Of a stretch of 64,000 bases of DNA, positions 27,544-35,718 are shown one piece after another. Source of the stretch: Hyphomicrobiales bacterium (GTDB lineage: Bacteria; Pseudomonadota; Alphaproteobacteria; Rhizobiales; Rhodobiaceae); the NCBI GenBank assembly GCA_002869065.1, contig PKTR01000005.1, forward strand, positions 62,001 to 126,000, given 5' to 3'. Position numbers and translations under genes: made by a program. Under the pieces are notes generated by a model. That model was not told where the DNA came from and did not search any database. It worked only from the letters and a program-made list of their open reading frames with translations. Each line of letters begins with the position of its first letter. Position 1 is the stretch's first letter.

Positions 27544-29181
27544 CTAATCCCGCGCCACCTCGTCGAGCGCCTTGCGCACCCGGCGGATAATAACGGCCCG
27601 CGCCTTCTCGTCGCCCGCCTTGTCGAGCTGTTCGTGCAGGTCGAGCAGCAGTTCCGACACCTCGTTGTGCCAGTCCCGACGGCCGGTCTTTTCCGGTTCG
27701 ATACGGCGGGTCCGTTCGACCTCGACCGGCAGCGCGCCGTTGCGGGTCAGCCGGAAAGCATCGTCGAGCCGCGGCACCAGAAGATCGGCATCGACGAAGC
27801 CTTCGAGCCGCTGCTTCAACGCCCACACCGGCTCTTCTTCGCCATGCACGAGGAACACCGCCTGACGGATCGGCATGCGCTCGCGCACCCAGGCGCTCAG
27901 TTCCGGCGCATCCGCGTGGCCCGAATAGAGGTCGATCGAGCGGATACGCGCGTGAACGTTTATTTCCTGCCCCTGAATGCGCACCCGTTTGGCGCCTTCG
28001 AGCAGGATGCGCCCGAGCGTACCCTGTGCCTGATAGCCGACCAAAAGCACCGTCGCCTCGTCACGCCACAGCCAGTTCTTCAGCCGGTGGCGGATGCGGC
28101 CCGCGTCGCACATGCCGCTTGCCGCAATAACGATGTGAAAGTCCTCCAGATCGTCGAGCGCGATGCTTTCTTCCACGCTTTCGGTGAACTGGATGTTGTC
28201 GGCGGCAAGCGCTCTGAGCAATGCCTGACCACGCTCCAGCTCGTCGGCATGGTCGCGGAACACCTGTGTCGCGCGACGCGCCAGCGGCGAGTCGATATGG
28301 ACCGGCATGCGGGGGATCTCGCCCGCCTCCATCAACAGGTTAAGGTCGACGAAAAGCTCCTGCGTGCGCTCGATGGCAAAGGACGGGATCAGCAGAACGC
28401 CCTTTTCCCGGTAGGCGTCCTCGACCTCGCGACGCAACATTTCACGGCGTGCCTTTTCCGACACCGAATGCCGGTCGGTGTCGCCATAAGTGCTCTCGCA
28501 CAGCAGGTAATCGAAACCGCGCGGCGCTTCCGGATCCGGCTGCAACAGCTTGTTGTCGGGGCCGATATCGCCGGAAAAAATCAGCCGAAGCGGCCCGCCA
28601 TCGGCGCCCTCGCCCATCTCGATCTCGATTTCGGCCGATGCCGAACCGAGCAGATGGCCGGCATTCCAGTAACGCGCGCGAAGACCCGGCACGACCTCCA
28701 CCCATTGCTCATAGTCGACCGGGCGGAACTGCTCCATCGTCCTGAACGCATCGGCCTGGGTGTAGATCGGCGTCACCGCCTTGCGCCCGCGCCGGCGGTT
28801 GCGCTTGTTGAGATGGCGCACCTCCATCTCCTGGATGTAGCCGGAATCCGGAAGCATCACCGAGCAGAGATCCGCCGTCGGCGGCGTCGCGAAGATCGAT
28901 CCCTCAAAGCCCGCGCGCACCAGCTTCGGCAGCAGGCCGGAATGATCGATATGAGCGTGGGTCAGAACGACCGCATCGATGTCGCGCGCCTCGAACGGAA
29001 ACGGCTTGTAGTTCAGCTCCTTTTCCGTCTTCGAACCCTGAAACAGCCCGCAGTCGACGAGCACTCGCCCACCAACCGTGTCGAGTTCAAAGCACGACCC
29101 GGTGACGCCGCCCGACGCACCGAAAAACCGCAGGAAAGGTTCGTGGTCCTGTCTGCCGCCCATCTGTCGTACTCCACTCAT
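27544..29181 (-). CDS. MBL-fold / beta-CASP RNA-type metallohydrolase (YSH1-like)
   Basis: A 545-residue protein with the zinc motif LTHAHIDHSG (H75, H77, D79, H80), a second metal histidine in WNAGHLLGSASAEIE, motif 4 in FSGDIG, and beta-CASP motifs ending in LYSGHADAPEL. A C-terminal RMMBL region follows, then a ~70-residue tail. Homologues are exonuclease-like RNA-processing enzymes related to CPSF-73/YSH1, but bacterial members of this subgroup are not well characterised. It is convergent with the DeoR gene (18-bp gap), divergent from the DUF123 gene, and not obviously tied to either. Confidence 0.9.
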   Translation of the reverse strand: MSGVRQMGGRQDHEPFLRFFGASGGVTGSCFELDTVGGRVLVDCGLFQGSKTEKELNYKPFPFEARDIDAVVLTHAHIDHSGLLPKLVRAGFEGSIFATPPTADLCSVMLPDSGYIQEMEVRHLNKRNRRRGRKAVTPIYTQADAFRTMEQFRPVDYEQWVEVVPGLRARYWNAGHLLGSASAEIEIEMGEGADGGPLRLIFSGDIGPDNKLLQPDPEAPRGFDYLLCESTYGDTDRHSVSEKARREMLRREVEDAYREKGVLLIPSFAIERTQELFVDLNLLMEAGEIPRMPVHIDSPLARRATQVFRDHADELERGQALLRALAADNIQFTESVEESIALDDLEDFHIVIAASGMCDAGRIRHRLKNWLWRDEATVLLVGYQAQGTLGRILLEGAKRVRIQGQEINVHARIRSIDLYSGHADAPELSAWVRERMPIRQAVFLVHGEEEPVWALKQRLEGFVDADLLVPRLDDAFRLTRNGALPVEVERTRRIEPEKTGRRDWHNEVSELLLDLHEQLDKAGDEKARAVIIRRVRKALDEVARD

Positions 29182-29270
29182 GAAATGATAGGATCGAGCG
29201 GGATTCTACCCCCTTTTCGCCACCGCCGGCTATTCCGGATAATCGGGATGGCCGCAATCCACGGTGCGTC

Positions 29271-29750
29271 ATGACCGCCCGCCCGACCGCAATCCGACAG
29301 TCCGAACTTGAGGAAATATTGCACGCGCTCGCCCGCGATCTAGGCTACGCGCAAGCCCCCGTCGCCGGCAGGCGCCGCGTCCACTCGCTACCAGTGGAAC
29401 CCGGCGCCTATGTGCTGCTGTTCTGGCTGGCACGGCCCGCTCCGCTGCCACCGCGCTTCGGCACGGATAAACTCGCCCCCGGCTTCTACGCCTATTGCGG
29501 CTCGGCGCGTGGGCCCGGCGGCCTGCAGGTGCGTATTGCCCGCCATCTTGCCCGCGAAAAATCCCGCCGCTGGCACATCGACTGGCTGACCACTCGCGCC
29601 GGCCCCATCGCGGCGCTTGCCGTCATCGACGGCAACGAATGCGCCCTGCGCGAACGCCTGTCGGCGCTGCCGGATGTGGGCATTCCCGTCCCCGGCTTCG
29701 GCTCGACCGATTGCACGAAATGCCCGAGCCATTTGGTGAGGGTGGGGTGA
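29271..29750 (+). CDS. DUF123 / GIY-YIG-like domain protein
   Basis: A 159-residue protein. The segment PGAYVLLFWLARPAPLP, then FYAYCGSARGPGGLQVRIARHL, RRWHIDWLTTRA and a C-terminal ECALRERL with GFGSTDCTKCPSHL match the DUF123 family, which is related to GIY-YIG nucleases. Conserved Cys and His residues near the C-terminus are present. Members sometimes sit beside endonuclease III; here there is no such neighbour. Function is unknown, with nucleic-acid binding or cleavage being the family guess. Confidence 0.82.
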   Translation: MTARPTAIRQSELEEILHALARDLGYAQAPVAGRRRVHSLPVEPGAYVLLFWLARPAPLPPRFGTDKLAPGFYAYCGSARGPGGLQVRIARHLAREKSRRWHIDWLTTRAGPIAALAVIDGNECALRERLSALPDVGIPVPGFGSTDCTKCPSHLVRVG

Positions 29751-30261
29751 GGTTCGATTGCATTTTCCGGCGCTCGCGAGTGGACGACGCAATCGCCCCC
29801 CCACGCACGTCATCCTCCGGCTTGACCGGAGGATCGCTCTCCATTCGGGAAGAGCAAGCGTGTGAGCACACGGCCCTGCCTGATAGATCCGCGCGAAAAA
29901 CGAAAGGTCCCGTTTGCTGCTACCCGATCCTCCGGTCAAGCCGGAGGATGACGTGAGGGAGAAGGAAAGCGCCTGAGCGCCGCAGCCCAATCCCTCCACC
30001 ACGCGGCCGGAACACTGGAACCACTCCCCCCGCCGATTCCGCCCTTGCACCCCCAATCGATCTCTGTCATAACGCCGAACCGTACGGTACGGTACGGCGC
30101 GTGAAGGCGCGTTCCTACTCGGGAATTCGGAACAAGCCAACGTCTCTCAGGCGGGAACCTGAAGCCGTCCGAAGCAGCAGAATTCGGGTCCAAGGCGCGC
30201 CACAAGTCGAACGGCACCGAACGCACAACACGAAACGCAGTAAGACACCACGGAGCATCCG
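29751..30261. other. Intergenic region upstream of the TetR gene with family A repeat
   Basis: No credible gene in these 511 bases. It holds family A element 3 (29808-29953) and a short tandem GTACG run at 30080-30097. The 3' part must contain the promoter of the TetR-ilvC pair. Confidence 0.65.
29808..29953 (+). repeat. Repeat family A, element 3 (146 bp, forward polarity)
   Basis: The 29-bp inverted ends at 29808-29836 and 29925-29953 are intact. CTCTCCATTCGGG follows the left end, and a purine-rich TGAGGGAGAAGG follows the right end, as in element 1. Confidence 0.88.
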
Positions 30262-30909
30262 GTGAACGCCATCGCCAGCGAACTGACCGACCGGCAGAAG
30301 GACGTGCTCGACACGGCCCTTGCCCTGTTGGTCGAGGCTGGCGACGCCTTCACCATGGCCCAGGTCGCGCGCCGCGCGAGCTGCTCCAAGGAGACGCTCT
30401 ACAAATGGTTTGGCGACCGCGACGGGCTGTTGACCGCGATGGTCCGCTGGCAGGCCTCGCGGGTGCGCTTTGCCGCCACCGGCCGCGAAAACCTCGATGC
30501 CGCCTCGCTGGCGGCAAGCCTTGAGGAATTCGCCGCCAACTGGCTGAAGGTGCTGACCGGCAAGACCTCGATCGCGCTCAACCGGGTGGCGGTCGCAAGC
30601 GCCCGCGCTGAAGAGCGCACCCTCGGCGACATCGTGCTCGAGAACGGCCCCTTTGCCATGGCAAAGCGGTTGAAGCCGCTGCTCGAGCTTGGCCGCGAAA
30701 AGGGCTTGCTCGTCTTCGAGGATGCCGATACCGCGTTTCGCAGCTTCTTCGGTCTGGTCATCGGCGACGTGCAGATCCGACTGCTGCTCGGCGACAAACC
30801 GAACCACACCGACGACGAAATCCGCCGGGACGCCCGGCGGGCAACGGAATTTTTCTTCGCCCTCTACGGAGCCGATCAGGGTCCGGGGGCAAACAAGGCA
30901 CCGGCCTGA
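30262..30909 (+). CDS. TetR/AcrR-family regulator upstream of ilvC
   Basis: A 215-residue regulator with an N-terminal HTH: DTALALLVEAGDAFTMAQVARRASCSKETLYKWFGDRDGL. The GTG at 30262 gives a normal family N-terminus. It is followed by ilvC after 38 bp on the same strand, an arrangement seen repeatedly in this order, so control of ilvC or autoregulation is possible. The ligand is unknown. The three GTACG units about 165 bp upstream are a weak operator candidate. Confidence 0.87.
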   Translation: MNAIASELTDRQKDVLDTALALLVEAGDAFTMAQVARRASCSKETLYKWFGDRDGLLTAMVRWQASRVRFAATGRENLDAASLAASLEEFAANWLKVLTGKTSIALNRVAVASARAEERTLGDIVLENGPFAMAKRLKPLLELGREKGLLVFEDADTAFRSFFGLVIGDVQIRLLLGDKPNHTDDEIRRDARRATEFFFALYGADQGPGANKAPA

Positions 30910-30941
30910 GCGGCCGGTCTCACTTTGACAAGGAAGGGTAG

Positions 30942-31967
<1,026 letters not shown>

Positions 31968-31998
31968 GTCGACTCATAGGCAAATTCCAAAAAACACG

Positions 31999-32034
31999 GG
32001 AGCGCGGGCCGGCAACGGTCCGTGCTCCTTTTTT
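31999..32034 (+). terminator. Intrinsic terminator after ilvC
   Basis: GGAGCGCGGGCC pairs with GGTCCGTGCTCC (with G-U pairs) around GGCAAC, followed by six T's. It ends the TetR-ilvC transcript 30 bp after the ilvC stop. Confidence 0.92.
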
Positions 32035-32217
32035 GTCTACGCTCTGGAAACCGGTCGCCGTTCAGCCTGTGGACGCGCTGCGGGCACAAGGCTATACGCA
32101 ACGGGTCGGGTTTTTGCGCGTGCTTCGAGACGAAACCGCGTAGACTGACCGCATTCGTTCGACTCGATCCGCCCGCGCCTGCCGGCACCTCCGGCAGCAC
32201 CAGAACCGGAGCCTGCA

Positions 32218-33129
32218 ATGCCGCGCCGCTATGCCATTCTCGACGTCTTCACCGACACGCCGCTGGCCGGCAATCCCCTCGCGGTGGTGCTCGACGCGGA
32301 AGACCTCGACAGCGGCCAGATGCAGGCGATCGCGCGCGAGTTCAACCTGTCGGAAACGGTCTTCGTGCGTCCCTCCGAAAATCCGGCGCAGTCGGCCGAT
32401 ATCCGCATCTTCACGCCCGGCCGTGAACTGCCCTTTGCCGGACACCCGACCGTCGGCACCGCCGTTCTGCTCGCCTCCGAGCGCTTTCCGGACGTCGACA
32501 GCGAACTCGATGTCGTCGAGGTGCTGAAGGAAAAGGTCGGCACGGTGCGCTGCGGCGTGCGGCTGTTTCCGGACAAGGCGGGCTATGCCGAGTTCGACGC
32601 GCCGCGCCTGCCGCAAGGCGCCGGCACCGCCCGCGACAAGGAGCTGATCGCCGCCGCCCTCGGGCTCGAGCCGCGCGAGATCGGCTTCGAGAACCACAAG
32701 CCGTCGCTCTATGAGGCCGGCGTGCCCTTCACGCTTGTTCCCGTGGCCGGGCTCGACGCCATCGCGCGTGCGCAGCCGGTCGTCACCGCCTGGAAGGCCG
32801 CCTTCGGCCAAGGGCCGGCGAACGACGTCTTCGTCTATTGCCGCGAAACGCTGCACACCACCTCGGCGTTCCATGCCCGCATGTTCGCGCCGATGATGGG
32901 CATCCCGGAAGACCCGGCGACCGGGTCGGCCGCCGCCGCCTTCGCCGGCGCCATCCATTCCTTCGACGGCCTCACCGACGGCACGCACCATTTCCACATC
33001 GAGCAGGGCTACGAGATGGGGCGCCCGTCGACCATCGATCTCGAAATCGATGTCGACAAACGCAAGATCTCGGCCATGCGCATCGGCGGCTCCGCCGTCA
33101 TCGTCGCGCGCGGCGAACTGACGGTCTGA
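32218..33129 (+). CDS. PhzF-family isomerase
   Basis: A 303-residue member of the PhzF/diaminopimelate-epimerase-fold family. RRYAILDVFTDTPLAGNPLAVVLDA opens the protein, the catalytic glutamate is E46 in FNLSETVFV, and PFAGHPTVGTA and EDPATGSAAAAFAG are the conserved family loops. The family includes phenazine and many unknown isomerases; no phenazine genes are present here, so it is best described only by family. It is a single gene between ilvC and the ars operon. Confidence 0.9.
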   Translation: MPRRYAILDVFTDTPLAGNPLAVVLDAEDLDSGQMQAIAREFNLSETVFVRPSENPAQSADIRIFTPGRELPFAGHPTVGTAVLLASERFPDVDSELDVVEVLKEKVGTVRCGVRLFPDKAGYAEFDAPRLPQGAGTARDKELIAAALGLEPREIGFENHKPSLYEAGVPFTLVPVAGLDAIARAQPVVTAWKAAFGQGPANDVFVYCRETLHTTSAFHARMFAPMMGIPEDPATGSAAAAFAGAIHSFDGLTDGTHHFHIEQGYEMGRPSTIDLEIDVDKRKISAMRIGGSAVIVARGELTV

Positions 33130-33207
33130 CGGCTTCCAGCCAGCACGCTCCACGCCACACGGCACTCCGGAGACCTGCGCCCCGAAATCGCGGTCTCGAC
33201 ATGCCGC

Positions 33208-33256
33208 TTGACGTATATGCATGAACAGGCATATGCAGTGACCGACATTCACTGCA
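33208..33256 (+). promoter_or_regulatory. ars promoter with ArsR-type operator
   Basis: TTGACG (33208-33213) is a -35-like hexamer. Between it and a -10-like CATATG at about 33230 lies ATATGCATGAACAGGCATAT (33215-33234), an inverted repeat matching the ArsR/SmtB operator pattern with the central TGAACA. A second palindrome, TGCAGTGA-N7-TCACTGCA, follows at 33234-33256, just before the arsR start. A repressor here would block RNA polymerase. Confidence 0.8.
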
Positions 33257-33269
33257 TCCGGCCAGACCC

Positions 33270-33581
33270 ATGGCAACCATCGACCGCGTCCTCTCCGCCC
33301 TGGCGAGCCCTGTCCGCCGCGAGGCCATGCGCCTGCTTGAGGCAGGCGACGAGCTGTGCCTTTGCGATTTCATGAAACGGCTCGGCATCGCCCAGCCGAA
33401 CATGTCGCGCCACATGAGCACGCTGCGCGCCGCCGGCCTCGTCACTGACCGGCGCGATGCGCAATGGGTCCGCTACCGGGTGAATGCCGATCTCCCCTCA
33501 GCGCTGTCCGCCGTCGTCGAGACGACCCTGGCCGCCCCGGACCCGGAAGCCGCCACCCTCGGCGACAGGAGCGCGGCATGA
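33270..33581 (+). CDS. arsR: ArsR-family metalloregulator
   Basis: A 103-residue winged-helix repressor. ELCLCDFMKRLG contains the CxC arsenite-sensing pair (C30, C32) at the position of the classical ELCVCDL box; the recognition helix is IAQPNMSRHMSTLRAAGLV. As(III) binding to these thiols releases such repressors from DNA. Its stop overlaps the permease start as ATGA (33578-33581), so the two are translationally coupled. The operator at 33215-33234 lies directly upstream. Confidence 0.93.
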   Translation: MATIDRVLSALASPVRREAMRLLEAGDELCLCDFMKRLGIAQPNMSRHMSTLRAAGLVTDRRDAQWVRYRVNADLPSALSAVVETTLAAPDPEAATLGDRSAA

Positions 33582-34636
33582 GCACCGCCGGTCTGAGCCC
33601 GCGCGACGACGCCCGCCACTCCGCGCTCTGGGTTGGCGGCACCGTCCTCTTCGTCGCCGTCTGGTTCCTCGTCTATTTCCAGCTCGCGCCGCTATCGGAA
33701 TGGCTCGTCTCGTTCCTGCCGCTGGAGCCCGGAAGCCATGCCTACGAGGCGGTGAAATTCTTCATCTACGACACGCCGAAAGTGCTGATGCTGCTGACCC
33801 TTATGGTCTTTGCCATGGGCATCGTCAGAAGCTTCTTCTCGGCGGAACGCACCCGCGCCCTGCTCGCCGGCCGCCGCGAGGGCCTCGGCAATGTGGCGGC
33901 CGCGATGCTCGGCATCGTCACGCCTTTCTGCTCCTGTTCGGCGATCCCGCTGTTCATCGGGTTCGTTTCCGCCGGCGTACCACTCGGCGTCACCTTCTCG
34001 TTCCTGATCGCGGCCCCGATGGTCAATGAAATCGCCGTCGGCCTGTTGTTCGCGCTCGTCGGCTGGAAGATGGCGCTCGCCTATCTCGGCTTCGGCCTCG
34101 CCGTCGCCATCCTCGCCGGCTGGATCATTGGCCGGCTGCATCTGGAACACTGGCTGGAAGACTGGGTGCGCAACGTTCGCGCCGGCGCTGTCGAGGTGCC
34201 GGAGACGCACATGACCATCGTCGACCGCATCCATGCCGGTATCGACGCGGTCCGCGACATCGTCGTCAAGGTCTGGAAGTGGATCGTCATCGGCATCGCC
34301 GCCGGCGCCGTCATCCACGGCTACGTGCCGGCGACGCTTCTTGCCGACATCATGGGCAGCCACACATGGTGGTCGGTGCCCGCCGCCGTCCTGCTCGGCG
34401 TGCCGATGTATTCCAACGCCGCCGGCGTCATTCCGATCGTCGAGGCGCTGATCGGCAAGGGCGCCGCCCTCGGCACCGTGCTCGCCTTCATGATGAGCGT
34501 CATCGCGCTCTCGCTGCCGGAAATGATCATTCTGAGGAAGGTCCTGAGCCTGAAGCTCATCGCCGTCTTCGTCGCCGTCGTCGCGACCGGCATTCTCGCC
34601 GTCGGCTTCCTCTTCAATCTCCTCTTCGTTCAGTAA
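33578..34636 (+). CDS. ArsP-like permease (DUF318 / YraQ family)
   Basis: A 352-residue membrane protein with about eight to ten hydrophobic segments. The segment TPFCSCSAIPLFIGFVSAG carries the cysteine pair C118 and C120 typical of ArsP and related metal(loid) permeases, and a second conserved loop reads GVPMYSNAAGVIPIVEALI. ArsP proteins export trivalent organoarsenicals, but related DUF318 permeases handle other metals. The placement in an arsR operon and the cysteines support arsenic. The start at 33578 overlaps arsR by 4 bp. No ArsB or Acr3 is present in the operon. Confidence 0.87.
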   Translation: MSTAGLSPRDDARHSALWVGGTVLFVAVWFLVYFQLAPLSEWLVSFLPLEPGSHAYEAVKFFIYDTPKVLMLLTLMVFAMGIVRSFFSAERTRALLAGRREGLGNVAAAMLGIVTPFCSCSAIPLFIGFVSAGVPLGVTFSFLIAAPMVNEIAVGLLFALVGWKMALAYLGFGLAVAILAGWIIGRLHLEHWLEDWVRNVRAGAVEVPETHMTIVDRIHAGIDAVRDIVVKVWKWIVIGIAAGAVIHGYVPATLLADIMGSHTWWSVPAAVLLGVPMYSNAAGVIPIVEALIGKGAALGTVLAFMMSVIALSLPEMIILRKVLSLKLIAVFVAVVATGILAVGFLFNLLFVQ

Positions 34637-34648
34637 AGGACACCTCCG

Positions 34649-34885
34649 ATGAAGGACATCAAGGTTCTCGGCCCCGGCTGCAAGCGCTGCGAAACCACCG
34701 CCGACATGGTCAAGGCGGAAGCGGCCCGCCTCGGCATCGAGGTCACGGTGGAAAAGGTCACCGACTACGCCGACATCGCCGGCTACGGCATCGCATCCAC
34801 GCCGGGCATAGTCATCGACGGCAAGGTGGTGCATGCGGGCGGCCTGCCGAAGGAAGAAGACCTCGCCGCCTGGCTCTCGGCCTGA
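34649..34885 (+). CDS. Small thioredoxin-like protein (redox-active disulfide family)
   Basis: A 78-residue protein with the active-site pair in GPGCKRC (C11, C14) and a thioredoxin-like cis-proline region STPGIVIDGKVV. It matches the TIGR00412 group, which is often encoded next to DUF318 permeases. It may deliver or reduce thiol-bound metalloids or keep the permease cysteines reduced; this is inferred from its neighbours. It starts 12 bp after the permease stop with AGGACACC as ribosome binding site. Confidence 0.9.
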   Translation: MKDIKVLGPGCKRCETTADMVKAEAARLGIEVTVEKVTDYADIAGYGIASTPGIVIDGKVVHAGGLPKEEDLAAWLSA

Positions 34886-34893
34886 GACGCGAC

Positions 34894-35316
34894 ATGACCG
34901 TCGTCATCCATCACAATCCCGACTGCGGCACCTCGCGCAACGTCCTCGACATCATCATGAAAGCCGGCGTCGAGCCGACCGTGATCGAATATCTGAAAGA
35001 GGGCTGGACGCGGCCGCAGCTGCTCGCGCTGTTCGCTGCCGCCGGCATCACGCCGCGCAAGGCGCTGCGCACCACCAAGTCGCCGGCGGTGGAACTCGGC
35101 CTCACCGATCCTTCGGTCGACGACGAAACCCTGCTCGACGCCATGCTCGAACACCCTGTGCTGGTCAACCGGCCAATCGTCTGCTCGCCGAAGGGCGTGC
35201 GGCTCTGCCGGCCGAGCGAAACCGTGCTCGACCTGCTCGACACCCTGCCGCCCGGCCCGCTCTACAAGGAAGACGGCGAACTGATCGTCGACGCCGAAGG
35301 GCGCCGTGTCGGCTGA
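34894..35316 (+). CDS. arsC: Arsenate reductase, glutaredoxin-coupled
   Basis: Reduces arsenate to arsenite using glutathione/glutaredoxin. The product has 140 residues. The active cysteine is C11 in HHNPDCGTSRNVL, and the conserved arginine region NRPIVCSPKGVRLCRPSE follows. The ATG at 34894 lies 8 bp after the preceding stop. It is the last gene of the ars operon; the arsenite produced has no obvious dedicated exporter in this window. Confidence 0.95.
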   Translation: MTVVIHHNPDCGTSRNVLDIIMKAGVEPTVIEYLKEGWTRPQLLALFAAAGITPRKALRTTKSPAVELGLTDPSVDDETLLDAMLEHPVLVNRPIVCSPKGVRLCRPSETVLDLLDTLPPGPLYKEDGELIVDAEGRRVG

Positions 35317-35492
35317 GCAACATCGGTCCCCCCCCTGCGCACCATTCGCAAAAACGGTTGCGGATCGCCGCCGGCTTTCGTAAAAGAGCGGACATTAACG
35401 ATTTGGCAAGCTGTTCACGCGACGCTTTCCGAATGCGTTCGCTGCTCTATCTCAGGACGCAGCACAAAGAGAATGGGACAACTGGAAGCCGG

Positions 35493-35597
35493 ATGATGAT
35501 CGCCGCTCGCACCAATGCAGCCTTTGCGATCGACGCGCGGACCACGCGCGGCGCCCAGCTTCGCCTTGCCCTCGACCTTCTCCTTATCAGCCCCTGA
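35493..35597 (+). CDS. leuA leader peptide (34 aa, leucine-rich end)
   Basis: Short ORF starting ATGATG behind GGAAG and ending QLRLALDLLLISP then TGA. Six of the last 13 residues are leucine, encoded by CTT or CTC; CTT looks uncommon in the long genes here, where CTG and CTC dominate. The stop codon lies inside a hairpin arm. The arrangement fits ribosome-mediated attenuation of leuA by leucine supply. Identification rests on position and composition, not on a known homologue. Confidence 0.78.
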   Translation: MMIAARTNAAFAIDARTTRGAQLRLALDLLLISP

Positions 35598-35696
35598 GCG
35601 CCGGCTGCTCCTTCACGAGCGGGTACTCAGGGGAAGCTTTATCACCAAGCGTTCTCAGACAATGTGCCCGTCAGCCAAACCGTACAGACGGGCTGA
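35591..35696 (+). promoter_or_regulatory. Alternative RNA hairpins of the leuA leader
   Basis: CCCCTGAG (35591-35598, containing the leader stop) pairs with CTCAGGGG (35626-35633), with an inner GCTC/GAGC stem. Downstream, GCCCGTC (35666-35672) pairs with GACGGGC (35687-35693), while TCAGCC (35671-35676) can instead pair with GGCTGA (35691-35696). These last two overlap and exclude each other. No T-tract follows, so any control may be translational or Rho-dependent rather than intrinsic termination. Confidence 0.55.
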
Positions 35697-35718
35697 ATCG
35701 TAAGAAGGATCCAGGGTC

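Larger units (their letters stand above)
35317..35718. other. leuA leader and promoter region
   Basis: About 400 bases between arsC and leuA. The first ~175 presumably hold the leu promoter, with no convincing -35/-10 pair recognised. The rest encodes a leucine-rich leader peptide (35493-35597) and two sets of hairpins (35591-35633 and 35666-35696), each described separately. Confidence 0.7.

Noticed and set aside
32218-33129. Phenazine biosynthesis
   Set aside because: Only a PhzF-fold gene is present; no other phz genes occur nearby, and the family is mostly of unknown function.
35340-35492. A sigma-70 promoter for leuA (TTGCGG-N17-TAAAAG)
   Set aside because: The match to consensus is weak at both hexamers and several equally poor alternatives exist.
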